Below are positions 49,907 through 61,325 of a stretch of 64,000 bases of DNA, piece after piece. The stretch covers positions 626,261 through 690,260 of the forward strand of contig SJOL01008653.1 in the NCBI GenBank assembly GCA_004794785.1, given 5' to 3'. Origin of the DNA: Opisthorchis felineus (Eukaryota > Platyhelminthes > Trematoda > Opisthorchiida > Opisthorchiidae). The first letter of the stretch is position 1; each line of letters starts with the position of its first letter. The translations under genes were made by a program, and so were the position numbers. The notes under the pieces were generated by a model. That model saw only the letters and a list, made by a program, of their open reading frames with translations, had not been told where the DNA came from and made no database searches.

Positions 49907-50061
49907 AAGGAACTGTGTATTATGTTAGACTGGTTTCTCAGTTGTCGAGCAAATCAGTCTCCCCCAAAGAGCCCAAAGAAGGATCAGTTTTTGCAGTTCT
50001 CAAGGTTGCTGCTTATGCAAGAGAGAGGTCACCGTGGATGGAATTATGTGATAACCATTGA
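49907..50061 (+). CDS. Candidate terminal exon, second of the pair
   Basis: The acceptor TTAATCACCACAG ends at 49906. The frame entered in phase 1 runs 51 codons to a TGA at 50059-50061. It reads EGTVYYVRLVSQLSSK, then EGSVFAVLKVAAYA. The intron to the previous candidate would be 642 bases. An alternative frame over the same bases (KELCIMLDWFLSC...) is also open to a stop further on, so the choice is not secure. Confidence 0.2.
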
Positions 50062-50069
50062 AACCACCA

Positions 50070-52840
50070 AGAAACATATGTGGAAACATCTATCCTAATC
50101 ACAGCATTCGACCTCACTGCACTCAGCAAACAATTTCTAAGTAGGGTGATGGTATCAATGGATGAAGAAATATCCACTATAATTTTACATAAAGCTAAAA
50201 AAAGAATGATGTAAGAGCGGTACCAATGCAAAGCTATACAGTCAAAGAAGAATTGGTGTCTTGATGTCATCATTGGTTTCTAAGGTGTGAACTTGGTTTA
50301 AGGTCTTCTACTTTTACTGTCCAGGCAATTCCAAATCTATCCATCATCCTTCTCCCCATAGTCGATATAGTCCCCTAATTATCTACGTAGAAAACCGGTT
50401 TCAGCTCAGTTGAATCGCCGTGACTTTACTATTTGTTGCACACGAAATCAGTCACGCATATCAGAACCACCAAAATTACTTCGACTGAAATTTTCTGCAG
50501 ATTTAGTGTCATATTTTTTATCACCCCCCTTATCAATCTTGCTGCCATGAAGCTAACTTTCTTATAGTCAGGTCAATGATAAGTCACTACTAGACCAACA
50601 CTTTAGTGACTGATCGCCGTGTCCCAATCTGAGGATTACTGGTCATTGAGGGCATATGAATATGTTAGATAATAGTTCCTGTTAGAAAGATGTGTAAGTA
50701 CAGGAAAAGGACTGTTTAAACGAGAGTGATTTGAGTGCACCTTTTAGAAATCCGCTTCTACTCGCCTTTCCTCATCATGACAACTAAGTGGTTTTCAGCT
50801 CTAAGGGCGCAATCTACTGAGCACGACGGATACTCACTGAACATGAATTTCACTTGGAGGTTTTGTCTATATCGCCTTATAGGGTTCTGGTAACGGTGTC
50901 CAAACTAAAGAACTCTGCAGCAGTTACTGGAGGTGACAGGATACCGAACACGAAGGTTTCCACAAAGCTATCCCTGCAGAATCAATCCCGTTGTTCAGAA
51001 ATATGATAATTATTTTCAGCAAGATGGCTGTCAAAGCTTTTTGGGTGTTTTCCTGATTATTCCAAGTGCATCTGATTATGTAATGATCGGTCCTCGATGT
51101 ATGGCCATGTGGTAAGAGATGTTTGGGGCGAATTTCACGCATGTTATTGTGTACGCTTGAGTCACCGATAGTTTTTGACATGTGGGTGGGTTTTGTGTGT
51201 GGTAATCGTTTGACGGACAACTTGGTTCCATCGCCGTAAAGCCCCTGACCTGCAAAAAACAAACCTTGTAGAATAGGTGGCATAAGGTTATACCTTGTCA
51301 CATAAAAGGTCCACAGAACGTGTGGTGTCTCACGTGAATCCTCCCTATTCTGATGAGATTGAGCAGCTCAGTGGGAAATAATGAAGTCTGCAACTGTTTA
51401 GGTATCGACTACCATTGCTAAATCCGCTTCAGTTTTTGGAGAGTCTACTAAACGCCTTCTGTCGGTAATATTCAGTTCGTTGTAACCTCATTTGAATGAT
51501 ACTAGAAAATCCTAGTCCTCCTATTCATTGCATTATTTTTAGACCGATGGTGTTTAGTCTCTTTATGATTAGTTTACTTGAAGGTACGCATTCCATGTCG
51601 GGTTTGGAAGATGCGCTTCAATGGTATCAATCTGGCGACGGTTGTGTAATTTGATTGGCTCACTGTAACTATTTGAAGACAGCCTAAGCGGAATGACAGT
51701 TTCAGATGCTGTCACAACAACGCTCGGCATCGTATAGGCAGCACGTGGATGGACGTGTATAATGATGAAAATGTTGCTATCCCGCGACGATTCTCTCCTT
51801 TTGTCAATAGTCAGGTTCATACAGAGAGCAGAGGATTTGTGTTTGGTCAGCAAATCTTCATTCCCTGATATACATCCAACAGGTTTGCTGAAATTCAAAT
51901 TCGGAATTACTGTGAAACCTCCTGCCTTCAGAGAACCGGTTCCACGATGACTTCACGTCGCCCGCACTGCCTCTAGCTTGTGAATATACCAAGACGACTA
52001 CCTCAACTTAGTGGCTCGAGAAACAGATACAACACAACGCTGCCTATGTCTTATATAGCCCACACGTTGTACACACCCATAGCCCAGGAGGCCCCGATCA
52101 CAGCAACCTCAAGGCTGACACTCATCAGCTCGACTAAACATAACAGTAGGCGCAGGGTGACCCATATAATATTTCCGTTTTAGACAGGCTTGCCTTGACG
52201 GTTATTCTGATCAAAGCGTGAAGCCTAGCAACTAAATCAGTCACCACGCTGCTTGCTTCTTAATTGTACCAACAGTCAGTAGACCAAGCCATACACTGAG
52301 TAGTTCAACGAATTTCCAATGTCCAAATACATCTGGATTGTTGAGTCTCATTGACCGCTAAATATCACCGTCTCAGCATTTGTATGCAACTTTTAACAGG
52401 CGATAGTCGGTGTCAATTCGAATCACATGATGACAGAAACCCGTATGTTAGGTTGCATGTGAGCACATTTTAAGGACAGCATCCTATCTGCATTTTTCAA
52501 AGGATCATCATCCACGAAAACAAAAATCAGAAATTCAGAAGGCCCCCAGAACCAAACAACTCGATCAGACTAAATTCTATCCGTAGTCACTTCTTTAGCA
52601 GTCACCTCAACAGAGACTGTAAATTCTACACATGCAGCAAACAAATGCAACGAATCAGAAACTGCTCAGCAGGTTTCAAGCGCCCGTGGCACTACCTGAC
52701 CGAGAAGCCCTGAGAGGTGGGCTAAGCTATCGACACAATCAGGAAAACTACTGTATCGTCGTTCGAGGTGTCAGGCAAACCAATCCCATTGTTCAAATGT
52801 GAACGCATTAACCTGTTCAGGCGTGATAAATCAGGTACGT
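50070..52840. other. Mostly unassigned stretch
   Basis: Apart from the exon candidate at 51020-51111, frames here are unrecognised. A minus-strand frame at 50924-51301 includes a strong acceptor (TTTGTTTTTTGCAG near 51255) followed by open sequence in all three frames, which prevents a call. No shared repeat was found. Confidence 0.4.
51020..51111 (+). CDS. Candidate internal exon, product unknown
   Basis: The acceptor GATAATTATTTTCAG ends at 51019 and the donor GTAAGAG begins at 51112. The donor supplies the in-frame stop (TG|GTAA). Only one of three frames is open across the 92 bases, entered in phase 0 and left in phase 2, reading DGCQSFLGVFLIIPS and then MIGPRCMAM. No family is recognised. 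Confidence 0.25.
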
Positions 52841-52847
52841 CCAAAGT

Positions 52848-52919
52848 GCGCCTGTGGAGTAGCGGTAACACACTCACCTCGCAAGTCAGGAGTCCGAACT
52901 TCAAACCTCCACAAGGTCA
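52848..52919 (+). tRNA. tRNA-Ala(CGC)-like sequence, probably a pseudo-tRNA or SINE head
   Basis: The 72 bases follow a tRNA plan. A D-arm/A-box-like TGTGGAGTAGCGGTAACAC comes first. An anticodon loop CTCGCAA (anticodon CGC at 52880-52882) follows, flanked by CTCAC and GTCAG, which pair at four of five positions. A T-arm region with TTCAAAC comes next. The acceptor ends (GCGCCTG and CAAGGTC) pair at only about four of seven positions and the T stem is poor. It is unlikely to be a working tRNA. A decayed tRNA copy or the head of a tRNA-derived SINE fits better. It lies within an unrelated 118-codon frame (52768-53124) that is probably spurious. Confidence 0.4.
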
Positions 52920-52924
52920 AGTAT

Positions 52925-53640
52925 ATGCATTATTGATAAGTGAAACTGGAGTTCAGTGCTTCCCCTCTTTGTTGTGGACTCAGCAGAATAATTACGCCAG
53001 TACAGGAGAAGGACCGTTCAAACAAGATGTAAATTCTGCAAACTCAGCAACCATCCTACGCGCACTTTTCAAGAGATCAATGCCCATAGCTATTGGTTTG
53101 CTTAAGAAAGCCCTTATAAGTTGATTAGATACATTAATTCGACCAGGTTACATTTAAGTCGTAGTTGCTTCTTCGCCACTCAACTCATCAAAGGATAAAA
53201 CGCAGTTTAACTAAGCACAGTTTAGTTTTACGTTACTCCATGGGTTTGATCTATCGTACCTGAATGGCTCGAGTACGAGGTCCTTCTCTTGCATGCCCCA
53301 ATAAAGAGCCGGTTATAATTGTTTGCTTTTCCTTCAGTCAAAACATTTTACACGGTGGACTGTATGTTAAACGGTAGACAGACTGCACAGTAGCAAATTT
53401 TCAAACGCCACACACAGATTTTGGGATTGATTTTCATAAGGGTTCTACTTTCACTACAAAATCTTATGGAAGAAGAAGGGACGTAGGTGAATGAAGGGGT
53501 GATTTCGCAAGACCCGGATGCACTCAATTCAACTGAAAGGGCAAGTAGTGAGACCACGAGTTATGTCTGTAGACTCGTTTAACAGGCAGATGTTCTATGG
53601 GGTGAGCCATCATGGACAATTGTTCTGAGTTGCACGTATA
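52925..53640. other. Gene-free stretch, nothing recognised
   Basis: If the tRNA-like sequence is a SINE head, its body would lie in the first 150 bases here, but no second copy in the window allows a boundary to be drawn. Confidence 0.4.
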
Positions 53641-53650
53641 CACCTGGATC

Positions 53651-53718
53651 TTATATACGATTCGATTATATACGATTCGTTGGGCATGTATATGTTGTTC
53701 ATGTATATATTATAAATT
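53651..53718. repeat. Short tandem duplication in AT-rich sequence
   Basis: TTATATACGATTCG occurs twice in tandem (53651-53679), followed by ATGTATAT iterations to about 53718. It is seen directly. Confidence 0.75.
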
Positions 53719-53719
53719 A

Positions 53720-55375
53720 TCCAGAAATTAGCCCAGTGTTCTTATAAGCACTCAGGTAATTCCCGAGTACTCAGATGTGACAAACGAGCGAAGCGCCCCT
53801 TGGGAATATAGTCTCCTCCAGGATTGCAGTCTCCTCTGAGGACATAATCCCCCAAATAGGAGAGTTAACCCCGGGAAGAATCAGAACTATGGGAGAACTC
53901 AACACAATTGATCGTTAGGTGACTGACAAGGTAAAACGGAGCTTGTGTGTAGAACCGTTCGTACATTATCTCCCTCCCCACCAGAAGTATCGTCTAAACA
54001 TTGACTGGCTTAGCTTAATTCCCAAGTCGCATGGTAAAATTTTCGGAATTGTGACGCAGTAGCGATGTGGAATGAAAATATCTGAATAGACCAATAAGAA
54101 GAGGCAACATAAACTAAATCAGTAATAATCCAACTCCCAGAAACTACAGCAGTCCCCTCACCAGATTAAGATACAAAATTCCCAAAAAGTTAGGGTGAAA
54201 GCTCTGTGAAGAATACCCATCCACAGCAATCACCCACCCCTTAAAGAGGAAAGCTTAAGTTTGCTCCATCTAATTCCTATCGGGATACTTACAGTATGAG
54301 TGCCGAAAATGTTGGAAGCAGCGGCCACGTTTTACTTGTTGTCAAATGAAGGACACAGACGATTTTCACACTGAAGTACACTTTCTTTCAAAGAGGCAAC
54401 CTTCGTTCTAGAAATGCTTCTCATCTGGTGCATCCTTTTTCGACCAGTTTTGTTCGTGGACCTATAAAAGTTTTTTTTATTTTCTTTTAGCAGTAGGAAA
54501 ATCACACGTTTTTATTAACAGGATCATACTCTCTTAAGACAGGCTCATCCAATGGATGCAGCAATATGCCTCCGTTTTGAAAGTGTCGAATGTGAGCAAC
54601 ACTCACTATCATCGAAATCGACATTTGTAGCATTCTGACAACATTCACTGAAAATACAACAGCCAATCGAATTTATGGTAATCAAATACAGAAGTCATCG
54701 GAGCTGATTCATTTGAAGTTCCACTTCTGACAAAAAGCACTCATATGGACCAAATGTCTTCGTACTCCCGAAGGTGGATTCCCCTAGCTAGGTATAACCA
54801 TGAAGAAAAAGGAAGCCTGATACTTCTTGGAAGTGGTCTTTAGGAGGTCGGGCTGGAGCAGTGGGGCATGGTATGTAAATTTTGGAAGCATCCAGAGTTC
54901 CCAGAGCTATCTTTGGCCTAGTTTGGAGGACTCCTACACCACATCAGTTAACCGAATCCCACAGTATAGAGCAGGCAGTGGAAAGGGACATTTTAGTTCT
55001 TCCTTAGAACTGGGTGGGTGACAGTAACAGCAATATAGACACTCGGTAAAAGTAGCCATCTTTCGAGGGGAAAGAACGTCCACAAGGTTACCCGCTGTGT
55101 TTATCGAGGGGAGACAAAGTACGCATGAACGTCAATTGTTATCCCGTACTTGGTTCTATCTTGTTTCCCAAAATCAATTCAAGCAGTTCTCGTCTTTTCT
55201 TGGACGACTTGACTGCCGCTTTAAGTACTCTTCAGCTAAGTCTACAATTGATACCTTAACAATTTGTGGTAAGTAAATCGCTACAACCGACTGGAGGAGA
55301 ACAGAATGCCAAAAAACAAACCATGGATGAGCCCCGCCGTTCCGTTTCAACAACATGCTTCTGTTTGATCTTGAA
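53720..55375. other. Gene-free stretch, nothing recognised
   Basis: Frames are below 70 codons. A faint resemblance to repeat A around 54895-54965 is too weak to annotate. Confidence 0.4.
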
Positions 55376-55377
55376 AG

Positions 55378-55630
55378 AAACTACTCACGTGGTTGCCGAA
55401 TACTCCTAGCTCACGACCGGTTCCGAGTTTCTATCACTCTTGTGTTTTAGCTGAAATTATTTTGAACACAATTTACGAGGTGCAGTAAAATGTGCACTAA
55501 TTTGGCTTTAGTGGGGAAATCAAATGAGTTCAAGCTGAATATCTGGCCTGGCTTAAAAACCTCCAGAAGAACGAAAAGTGCTGTGAACTGTCGAAGAGTT
55601 TCCGGCAACCTTATAAGTTATGCATTTTGT
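55378..55630. mobile_element. Repeat A copy A55: divergent pair of degraded pieces
   Basis: On the plus strand the left part reads CTACTCACGTGGTTGCCGAA, CTAGCTCACGACCGGTTCCG and, further on, CTAATTTGGCTTTAGTGGGG and TTCAAGCTGAATATCT, so its ribozyme sense is minus. The right part (about 55555-55630) is an opposite copy: GAACGAAAAGTGCTGTGAAC, then GTCGAAGAGTTTCCGGCAAC and CTTATAAG. GAAA is visible in the right part, but the first core box is not recognisable in either. Confidence 0.65.
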
Positions 55631-55880
55631 CAAGAAAATATACTGTGACTTCTTGAATGTTTAACTACCTGAAATTCCAGACATTCAAGAAAGGATGCAT
55701 CATACAGTTTTCTGCTCAGTTCAGATTTTCCAAAATTAGTTTCTTCAGGATTTTATTTTAAGTTTAACTGTTCCTTACCGGGATAGATTAAATCTCGCAG
55801 GAAACCGCTCTTTGTCGGCCAGTTCATGTGGTTACTTTACGAGAATAATCATACAAAGAGGTAGCATGCTGATCTTCCAG

Positions 55881-56096
55881 TCAGAATCCAAGTAGCCTCG
55901 CAAGAAAAGTTACCCCACACTGTCCAGGAAGAGGACTGCCTATTGTGGTAAACACGCACACGAGCTTTTCTTGGCACAAACGCTTCTTGAATATGAACAA
56001 TTGTTCATTCAGAGGAAGATTTACTCCTCCAGGGGAGTCGCCAGTTTCAACTCTTCCCGGTTGTAGTTGAAAGGATTTGGCATTGGCTCCAGTCAC
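55881..56096 (-). CDS. 71-codon open frame shared by both long repeat A elements
   Basis: The peptide is kept open in both copies of the long element and is nearly the same (NAKSFQLQPGRVETGDSPGG here, NAKSIQLQPGRVETDDSPGG at 63.6 kb; shared end CGVTFLARLLGF). Both copies have an upstream in-frame TAA about 11 codons before the GTG given as start, and no ATG is present there. I count about five amino-acid-changing and two silent differences, so the pattern does not show selection for the protein. It is probably a chance frame in well-conserved repeat DNA. Confidence 0.2.
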   Translation of the reverse strand: MTGANAKSFQLQPGRVETGDSPGGVNLPLNEQLFIFKKRLCQEKLVCVFTTIGSPLPGQCGVTFLARLLGF

Positions 56097-56493
56097 CCAA
56101 ACTATGACAGTTTTATGTGGTTAACTGCAGAAAGCCTGACTCCGACGTGCTGGAGACATGTCTCGTCGTGTAAATGTGAATAGCCAAATTCGTTTAACTC
56201 AATGGAGAAACTCCCATATCAGCGTATGTCCACCAGACAGTCACCTAATAAGTTTTACTTAAGGAGGATTTTGGCTTCTGTCATCTTGATTTGTGAAGAG
56301 GGGTCGAGCACCTCAGTTTTTTCGACCACGATGATCACGGAAACACTTGATTGGCTCTCTGCGCCATGAGTATTTACCAGTGTGGGCTGCCGACCAATTT
56401 CTTGTTTTGACCTCATGAGATATGGTTTATTCTGCCCCAGTAAAAGCAGATGTCACCCTCGGAACACAATCCTTATAAGGTTGATGAAAACTC

Positions 56494-56546
56494 TTCGATA
56501 GCCTACGACCGGTTGCGTCCTTCTTGGGGCTCATCAGGTTGGTGCC
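56494..56546 (-). ncRNA. Hammerhead ribozyme relic, nearly complete (A56)
   Basis: On the minus strand: CTGATGA is intact (complement of 56531-56537). Stem II is GCCC-CAAGAA-GGAC (complement of 56517-56530, three of four pairs). The second core box is GCAA instead of GAAA (complement of 56513-56516). Then comes ACCGGT and the triplet GUC, whose C is at 56507. Stem I strands ACCAAC and GTAGGC pair at four of six positions, with wobble or mismatch elsewhere. One base in the core separates it from the canonical motif. Confidence 0.72.
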
Positions 56547-56709
56547 GTCCCCAAGTTTCCGTCAGCCTTCTGTTCTACTTGAATCCTAATTGCACGAAAT
56601 TAGCGAAACACTCATTTGCACACCGAATCGGTATTAGCGGAAGACTCATCTGAATCGCAGCTGAATCCCTCCCTTATGTTATGCTTCAAATGACCCCGTA
56701 TTCTTAAAG

Positions 56710-57290
56710 GTATATGTGCGCAAGATATTCTGAGTGCCTCCGACAACATGTGCAGAGCTTATGTGTCAGCAATGGTGGCATAACAATCTGCAGCTAACTC
56801 ATCAATGGGTAGTTATGTTCACATCCTTCCACGAAGATGTGAAGATAACTAACAAGGGAACAAATTTACTCACTTTCTAGGGAGGTGAGGCTGTCCTCTG
56901 CAGGGAGAGCAACTTTTATGAAAAGCTAGCTCGGGTGTTCCTCATGTGAGCCTTGCTTATCAAATCATCGTTTCGACAGAGTATCCCATAAAAGGCAGTA
57001 CAAGGATGAGAAGTACTAGACGCTGAATTTGTTGAACTCTTTTCCTAGTTTTGCACCTGTGGATTGATAATGAGCTTCGGAAATCAACAGTGAGCGAAAG
57101 TGCTTAGATCAACAACAGAAGTCTGATTCGGCAGTTTTTTTTTTGCTTAATACTCCGCTAGTCACCACGCACTCTACCCTTCCTACTGAAAGCCTAAAAC
57201 GGTGCACGTAAATGCTTGCTGCTAAAGGTGCGTTTGAACGCACGAGATTACTGGATTACACGATTAGCTTTTTCATAAGTGTCTAGACAT
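56710..57290. other. Gene-free stretch, nothing recognised
   Basis: No frames of note and no shared repeats beyond the edge of repeat A at 56700. Confidence 0.45.
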
Positions 57291-57384
57291 TTTTGCTGAC
57301 GGCAAACAAATTGGACAGCCTATTCGTGCCTCGCCTATTCCGTTCCATACAAAGCTGTACAGTCTTAAGCTACACCACCGAATT

Positions 57385-58030
57385 TTGGGTCAATATCCTG
57401 CATGCCATTTTGCGGCAGCAGCAGAAACGGCGGTATGAGGTGTCCAATCAGCGTAGACAATTACGTGTCGCACGCCTGGCGGGCGGCAGAGGCCAGGTCT
57501 TCACGCCACTACCTACAGACTGGCGTCTTTCTAGCGAACGCACTGACCGAATGGACAACCAATCAGCATTTAGCAGGGGGTGTGAAAACGCCTTGTTCGT
57601 GTATCTACGCGCCTGTATGCACGACGTGTGGCTAGACTGACTGAGAGAATTGATGCCCCTGCGACTCGATAGCCACGGCATTGTTTGCGCACACAAGCGC
57701 ACATTTACATCAAGCTGGCTGCACGTTCAGCCCCATTTGTCTATTGAATCCGATATCCAGGGCATGTGCAGACGTTCCACTGTAGCGCTTACTCTGTTGC
57801 ACTAAGCTTCGTTCCTCCGTTCTTCCGTCTGCTCGAATGCCAGCTCCTGCCTTCGTAACACGACATGGGGTGGATAGCCAACAACCTTAATTCTGGCCAG
57901 ACCGGATCAGCCTCAAGTTCGAAATGGGGGTAGACGATCTGGAGAGGATAGACTCCACCTGAGAAACTCGGCCTCGCCTGCTCAGATCCGAAAACAGCTG
58001 CAGCAAAGGAAGCCAAGTGCGAGTACAATC
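57385..58030. other. GC/CpG-rich patch, probably a mobile-element fragment
   Basis: This block is much richer in CpG than its flanks and has long open frames on both strands: 57293-57640 plus, with a second plus frame inside it, 57448-57702 minus and 57789-58028 minus. Several open frames at once follow from few stop codons at high GC and argue against a single gene. No polymerase, transposase or other motif was recognised. Both edges are abrupt, as for inserted DNA. Confidence 0.35.
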
Positions 58031-58034
58031 TTCG

Positions 58035-61000
58035 AAATACACCTATTGCCTCACGGAGAGATGCATTTTATGGTATATTGTTTTACGACCGAGAACCTAC
58101 AGAGCAGCTTATGATTTGAACACACACACGCATACACTCACAGCGGACTAACCTTGAAGAACGTTCACATCACTCATTTGGCATGGGTATTCAGTTGCTA
58201 CCCGTAGCACAGTGGAATTATTTACAAAGGGATAACACCATTGGTCTCTTGTGCTAAGACTGGGGTAAGTCCTGACCGCGTTTGTTTGGTAGCTAGCCAT
58301 TTCTACCCAAGGTGATTCGTCTCAACGAGGAATTGAGTCAATTCATGCTTACAGATCCACACAGTACAACTCGACAGTAGAAGTGACAAACTACCGTGTT
58401 ATCAGGTTGTGCCTTGGAAACGGTTTCTAGTAGCCGGTAACCTTTATTGACGTGAGGTCAACTAACCATAAAGGTCAAACTTGAGCTCCTCCAATAGCTC
58501 GTACGATGCACTGTACTACCGTTTCATCGGTGTTCATTACAACGGCATATTTGTCTCCCTGAGCCCACAGGCTTTGATAGAATAATTTTCCATTGCAAAT
58601 CGCACTATACCATGTTCCCCCACCGGTCGACATTTGCCTTGGATCCACACATCGCAAGAGTCAGTTTTTTCAGCCAGATAGGAAAGACTTCAGCACAGTC
58701 CATCTTACCGAGACTTTATAGCACCAACTTGTGATCCAGTGAGCAGGGGATATTGGTGATTGTGCGAACATTTATTATTGTAGGTACTTGAAGGTACGAT
58801 ATGACGAGCACAATAGACGTCACAAGTCACAAAATATCAGTCACGTTGTCCTACTTCCTTGTAGAATGCCTTTCACCGACGACCACTTCTTTATCCCAAC
58901 TTTTTTCATAATCAACTCGTCTAAATGCAGCCCTCTCCCAAAGATCACTTGGTTTCCGCTCTTTGCTCTAGCCAACAAAAAATATACCTCCGAGAAGTTG
59001 TAAAGTTCGGTAAAAATGCACGTAACCAGGCGGAGTTGTTTTGATGTCACCTAGGACATCACTGTGTTTTCCCAGTTTTGTTAGCATGCCCAAAAGTGTT
59101 ACTCCCATCCTGAAGACACGTTCAGTTGATATGGTGACAAAAACAGAGCGGGGTATGCCAAGTGAGCACATTTCCACTATCATGGATGAGAAACAGGATA
59201 ATGGAAAAACTTAGTCATACGGGGACGAAGGGGCTTAAAGAAGCAGCTGAAATTGTGACAGACTTCTCGATAACTAGAATTACAACGTTTCCAAAGCTAG
59301 GTATGATCAAACAAGCAAACCTCGTTGGTCTGAGAAGTTCTTCCATTTAATAATAAGACACGTGTTTCTAGTGGTGAAAGTCTGTTGATAGTTTGGAAGA
59401 AAAGACTGCCTAAGGAGCCATATTCATTATACTGACACCCTTGGTTATCGATACATTTCTTCAGAACCGAGGTATCGTTGAAGCTTGGATCTAGATAACT
59501 ACCGATTGATAGGGCGGTATTCGAAATTGTTACCCAAGCCACATCAGAGAAAATCAATCTCCCTACGTTCTAATCCGAGTCAGATCATACAGCCCATTTG
59601 GTCACCTTGATGAAGATTGGGACAGCAGATAACAGTAATAGGCGAAGAAGAGGCTGAACGGTCGGGCAACTCATCTCTCACTTGGCTGCATAACTGAAGC
59701 GAATAACTTTCGTCCCCTCCCTTCTAAACCTGGCTTACAACACGCTGCACACGCTGCACACGCTGCAGAATCGAACAGCCAGGTGCCGTTCGCGGGAGCG
59801 TTTCCCTCGATCACTGATTTTCTGAGGGCTAAACAAAGACCATCATGGCAAGTGTTTCTCTACCTGCTGCGGTCACTTCAATTCCTTTATCCATCCCTCC
59901 ATCAGGCGCTCAGAAACAATTTGTGCGAAAGCTGCAATGCTCCTGCCATATTTCCTAAAACAGTGCTCATTTTACAGTGAAGTTAAATTTTGAGATTTAT
60001 AATAGCTGTTGCGATGGTGCAACATGAATGCTTCACAGCCATCGTGCATAGATTCATTCCAAGCTACTTCAGATTAACCACAATTTTGTTGTCTCCGAGA
60101 TTATTTCTACTTTTTACGCGCCAATCCCCAGTGATGCGCACCTGATCATACTCAACGCGGTATCGTATTGGGTTGCTACAAGCCCAATCCTATTTGGTGC
60201 TGTCAGCGAAAGGGTTTTTTACAACCTAGCTACACCAGCCGACCAGCAAGAATCGCTTCAGGTTTGGCTGATCTGTGCTTTGTACAGACTGTTTGTTACA
60301 CATACGTTAGTTTAAATTTGCCTGAGACTTTGGTATGGCATGTGGCCCCGTATGCCACTGCGCTTTTGTTCACGGAGGAAGCTCGCTCGCGAAATAAACT
60401 GGACTTTAAATGAGTCTGGTCTTTACCCCGCCTAAATAAACTCTAAAACTCAGAGGCCACTGCGTTTATCAAAACCCTATACGGGGGAATGTGTGCAAAA
60501 CCCTCTCCCTAAGACAAACCTTGGAATAGAAGCCACCCTCCAAAGGAATTTCTCTGAAACATAGTCAGTTCATTACAGTAAAATTTTCTTTCAGGTTTTT
60601 TTTCGTTTCTCGGGGTCACATAACTAAGGATCACCTTACTTCTGGATACGCCACGTTTTTTGGAGAAAGCGATCCAGTCTTTGCCCTGACTGGGACTTCT
60701 GAGACCAATCCTCCGAAAAAAAAACATGAAAAGTTATGTAGTCTAGTTTTCTGATGAATCGGTCTAACTGGCCAAGAGATTATTTCAGCTCATATGTGCC
60801 AGACACTCTTCTGTAATCAGTGACCTTGAGCTGTTGTAATGGGAAATGTAAACCTAATCGGTCCTGTTGTGTTTACCTAACCATGTTCAATTGGGGCAAA
60901 ATCCGCGAATCAGAGCTCTTTCAGGGATACGTTCCTATACAGTACACCAAATATATATACGGCGCCTGAACTGACGTCTCCATCAAACCAATAAATTATT

Positions 61001-61320
61001 ACACATTTATGAACATCCACGAATTACCAATCAGAAGGCAGTCGATTGTTACGTGGGCCATTCGTAAGCAGAGTAAATCAATAAAAATATGAAATGGAGT
61101 GTGAATCATTTGTACAGCAACAAAACAGTGGTTTGTCTCCATCAGCATGGTAAGCACCCGAGTATTGTTACGCAAAGCATTATTCCTATGTAGGCCAAAG
61201 CACCAATACGAACTACAGTCATCGAGAGTGGAACGTCCATTATTGATTATAAGGATTACTACCTCCACTCCGGGATTCCCTCGTACGTGACTGTTCCCGT
61301 GCAGTAAAATAAAACTGAAC
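58035..61320. other. Long stretch without a recognisable gene
   Basis: Frames are below 90 codons, often overlapping on opposite strands. The only repeat is the short tandem array entered separately at 59741. Confidence 0.45.
59741..59767. repeat. Three tandem copies of CACGCTGCA
   Basis: Three exact 9-base units in a row, seen directly. Confidence 0.9.
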
Positions 61321-61325
61321 ATATA

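Larger units (their letters stand above)
55720..56700 (-). mobile_element. Long repeat A element L56 (ribozyme plus about 740-bp downstream region)
   Basis: In the minus-strand sense, a repeat A tail and ribozyme (56700 down to about 56457) run straight into a further 740 bases ending near 55720. The same downstream region follows the ribozyme at 63160-63980 on the plus strand, so the two are inverted copies with the ribozyme at the same relative place. That shared junction is why the longer sequence is treated as one element. No RT, endonuclease or integrase motif is visible. A Penelope-like or retrozyme-type derivative is inferred from the ribozyme alone. Confidence 0.7.

Noticed and set aside
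50924..51301. 125-codon minus-strand frame beginning near a very good acceptor (TTTGTTTTTTGCAG)
   Set aside because: All three minus-strand frames are largely open after the acceptor and no clear donor follows, so no frame can be chosen.
51354..51385. CTGATGA ... GGGAAAT at 51354 with a GAGC/GCTC hairpin between
   Set aside because: The hairpin is offset from both boxes by unpaired bases, and stems I and III cannot be formed around it.
52768..53124. 118-codon plus-strand frame
   Set aside because: It runs through the tRNA-like sequence, has no recognisable protein features, and its length is within chance expectation.
54890..54970. Faint resemblance to repeat A (CCAGAGTTCCCAGAGCTATC, CCGAATCCCACAG)
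   Set aside because: The matching blocks are too short and not in a convincing order.
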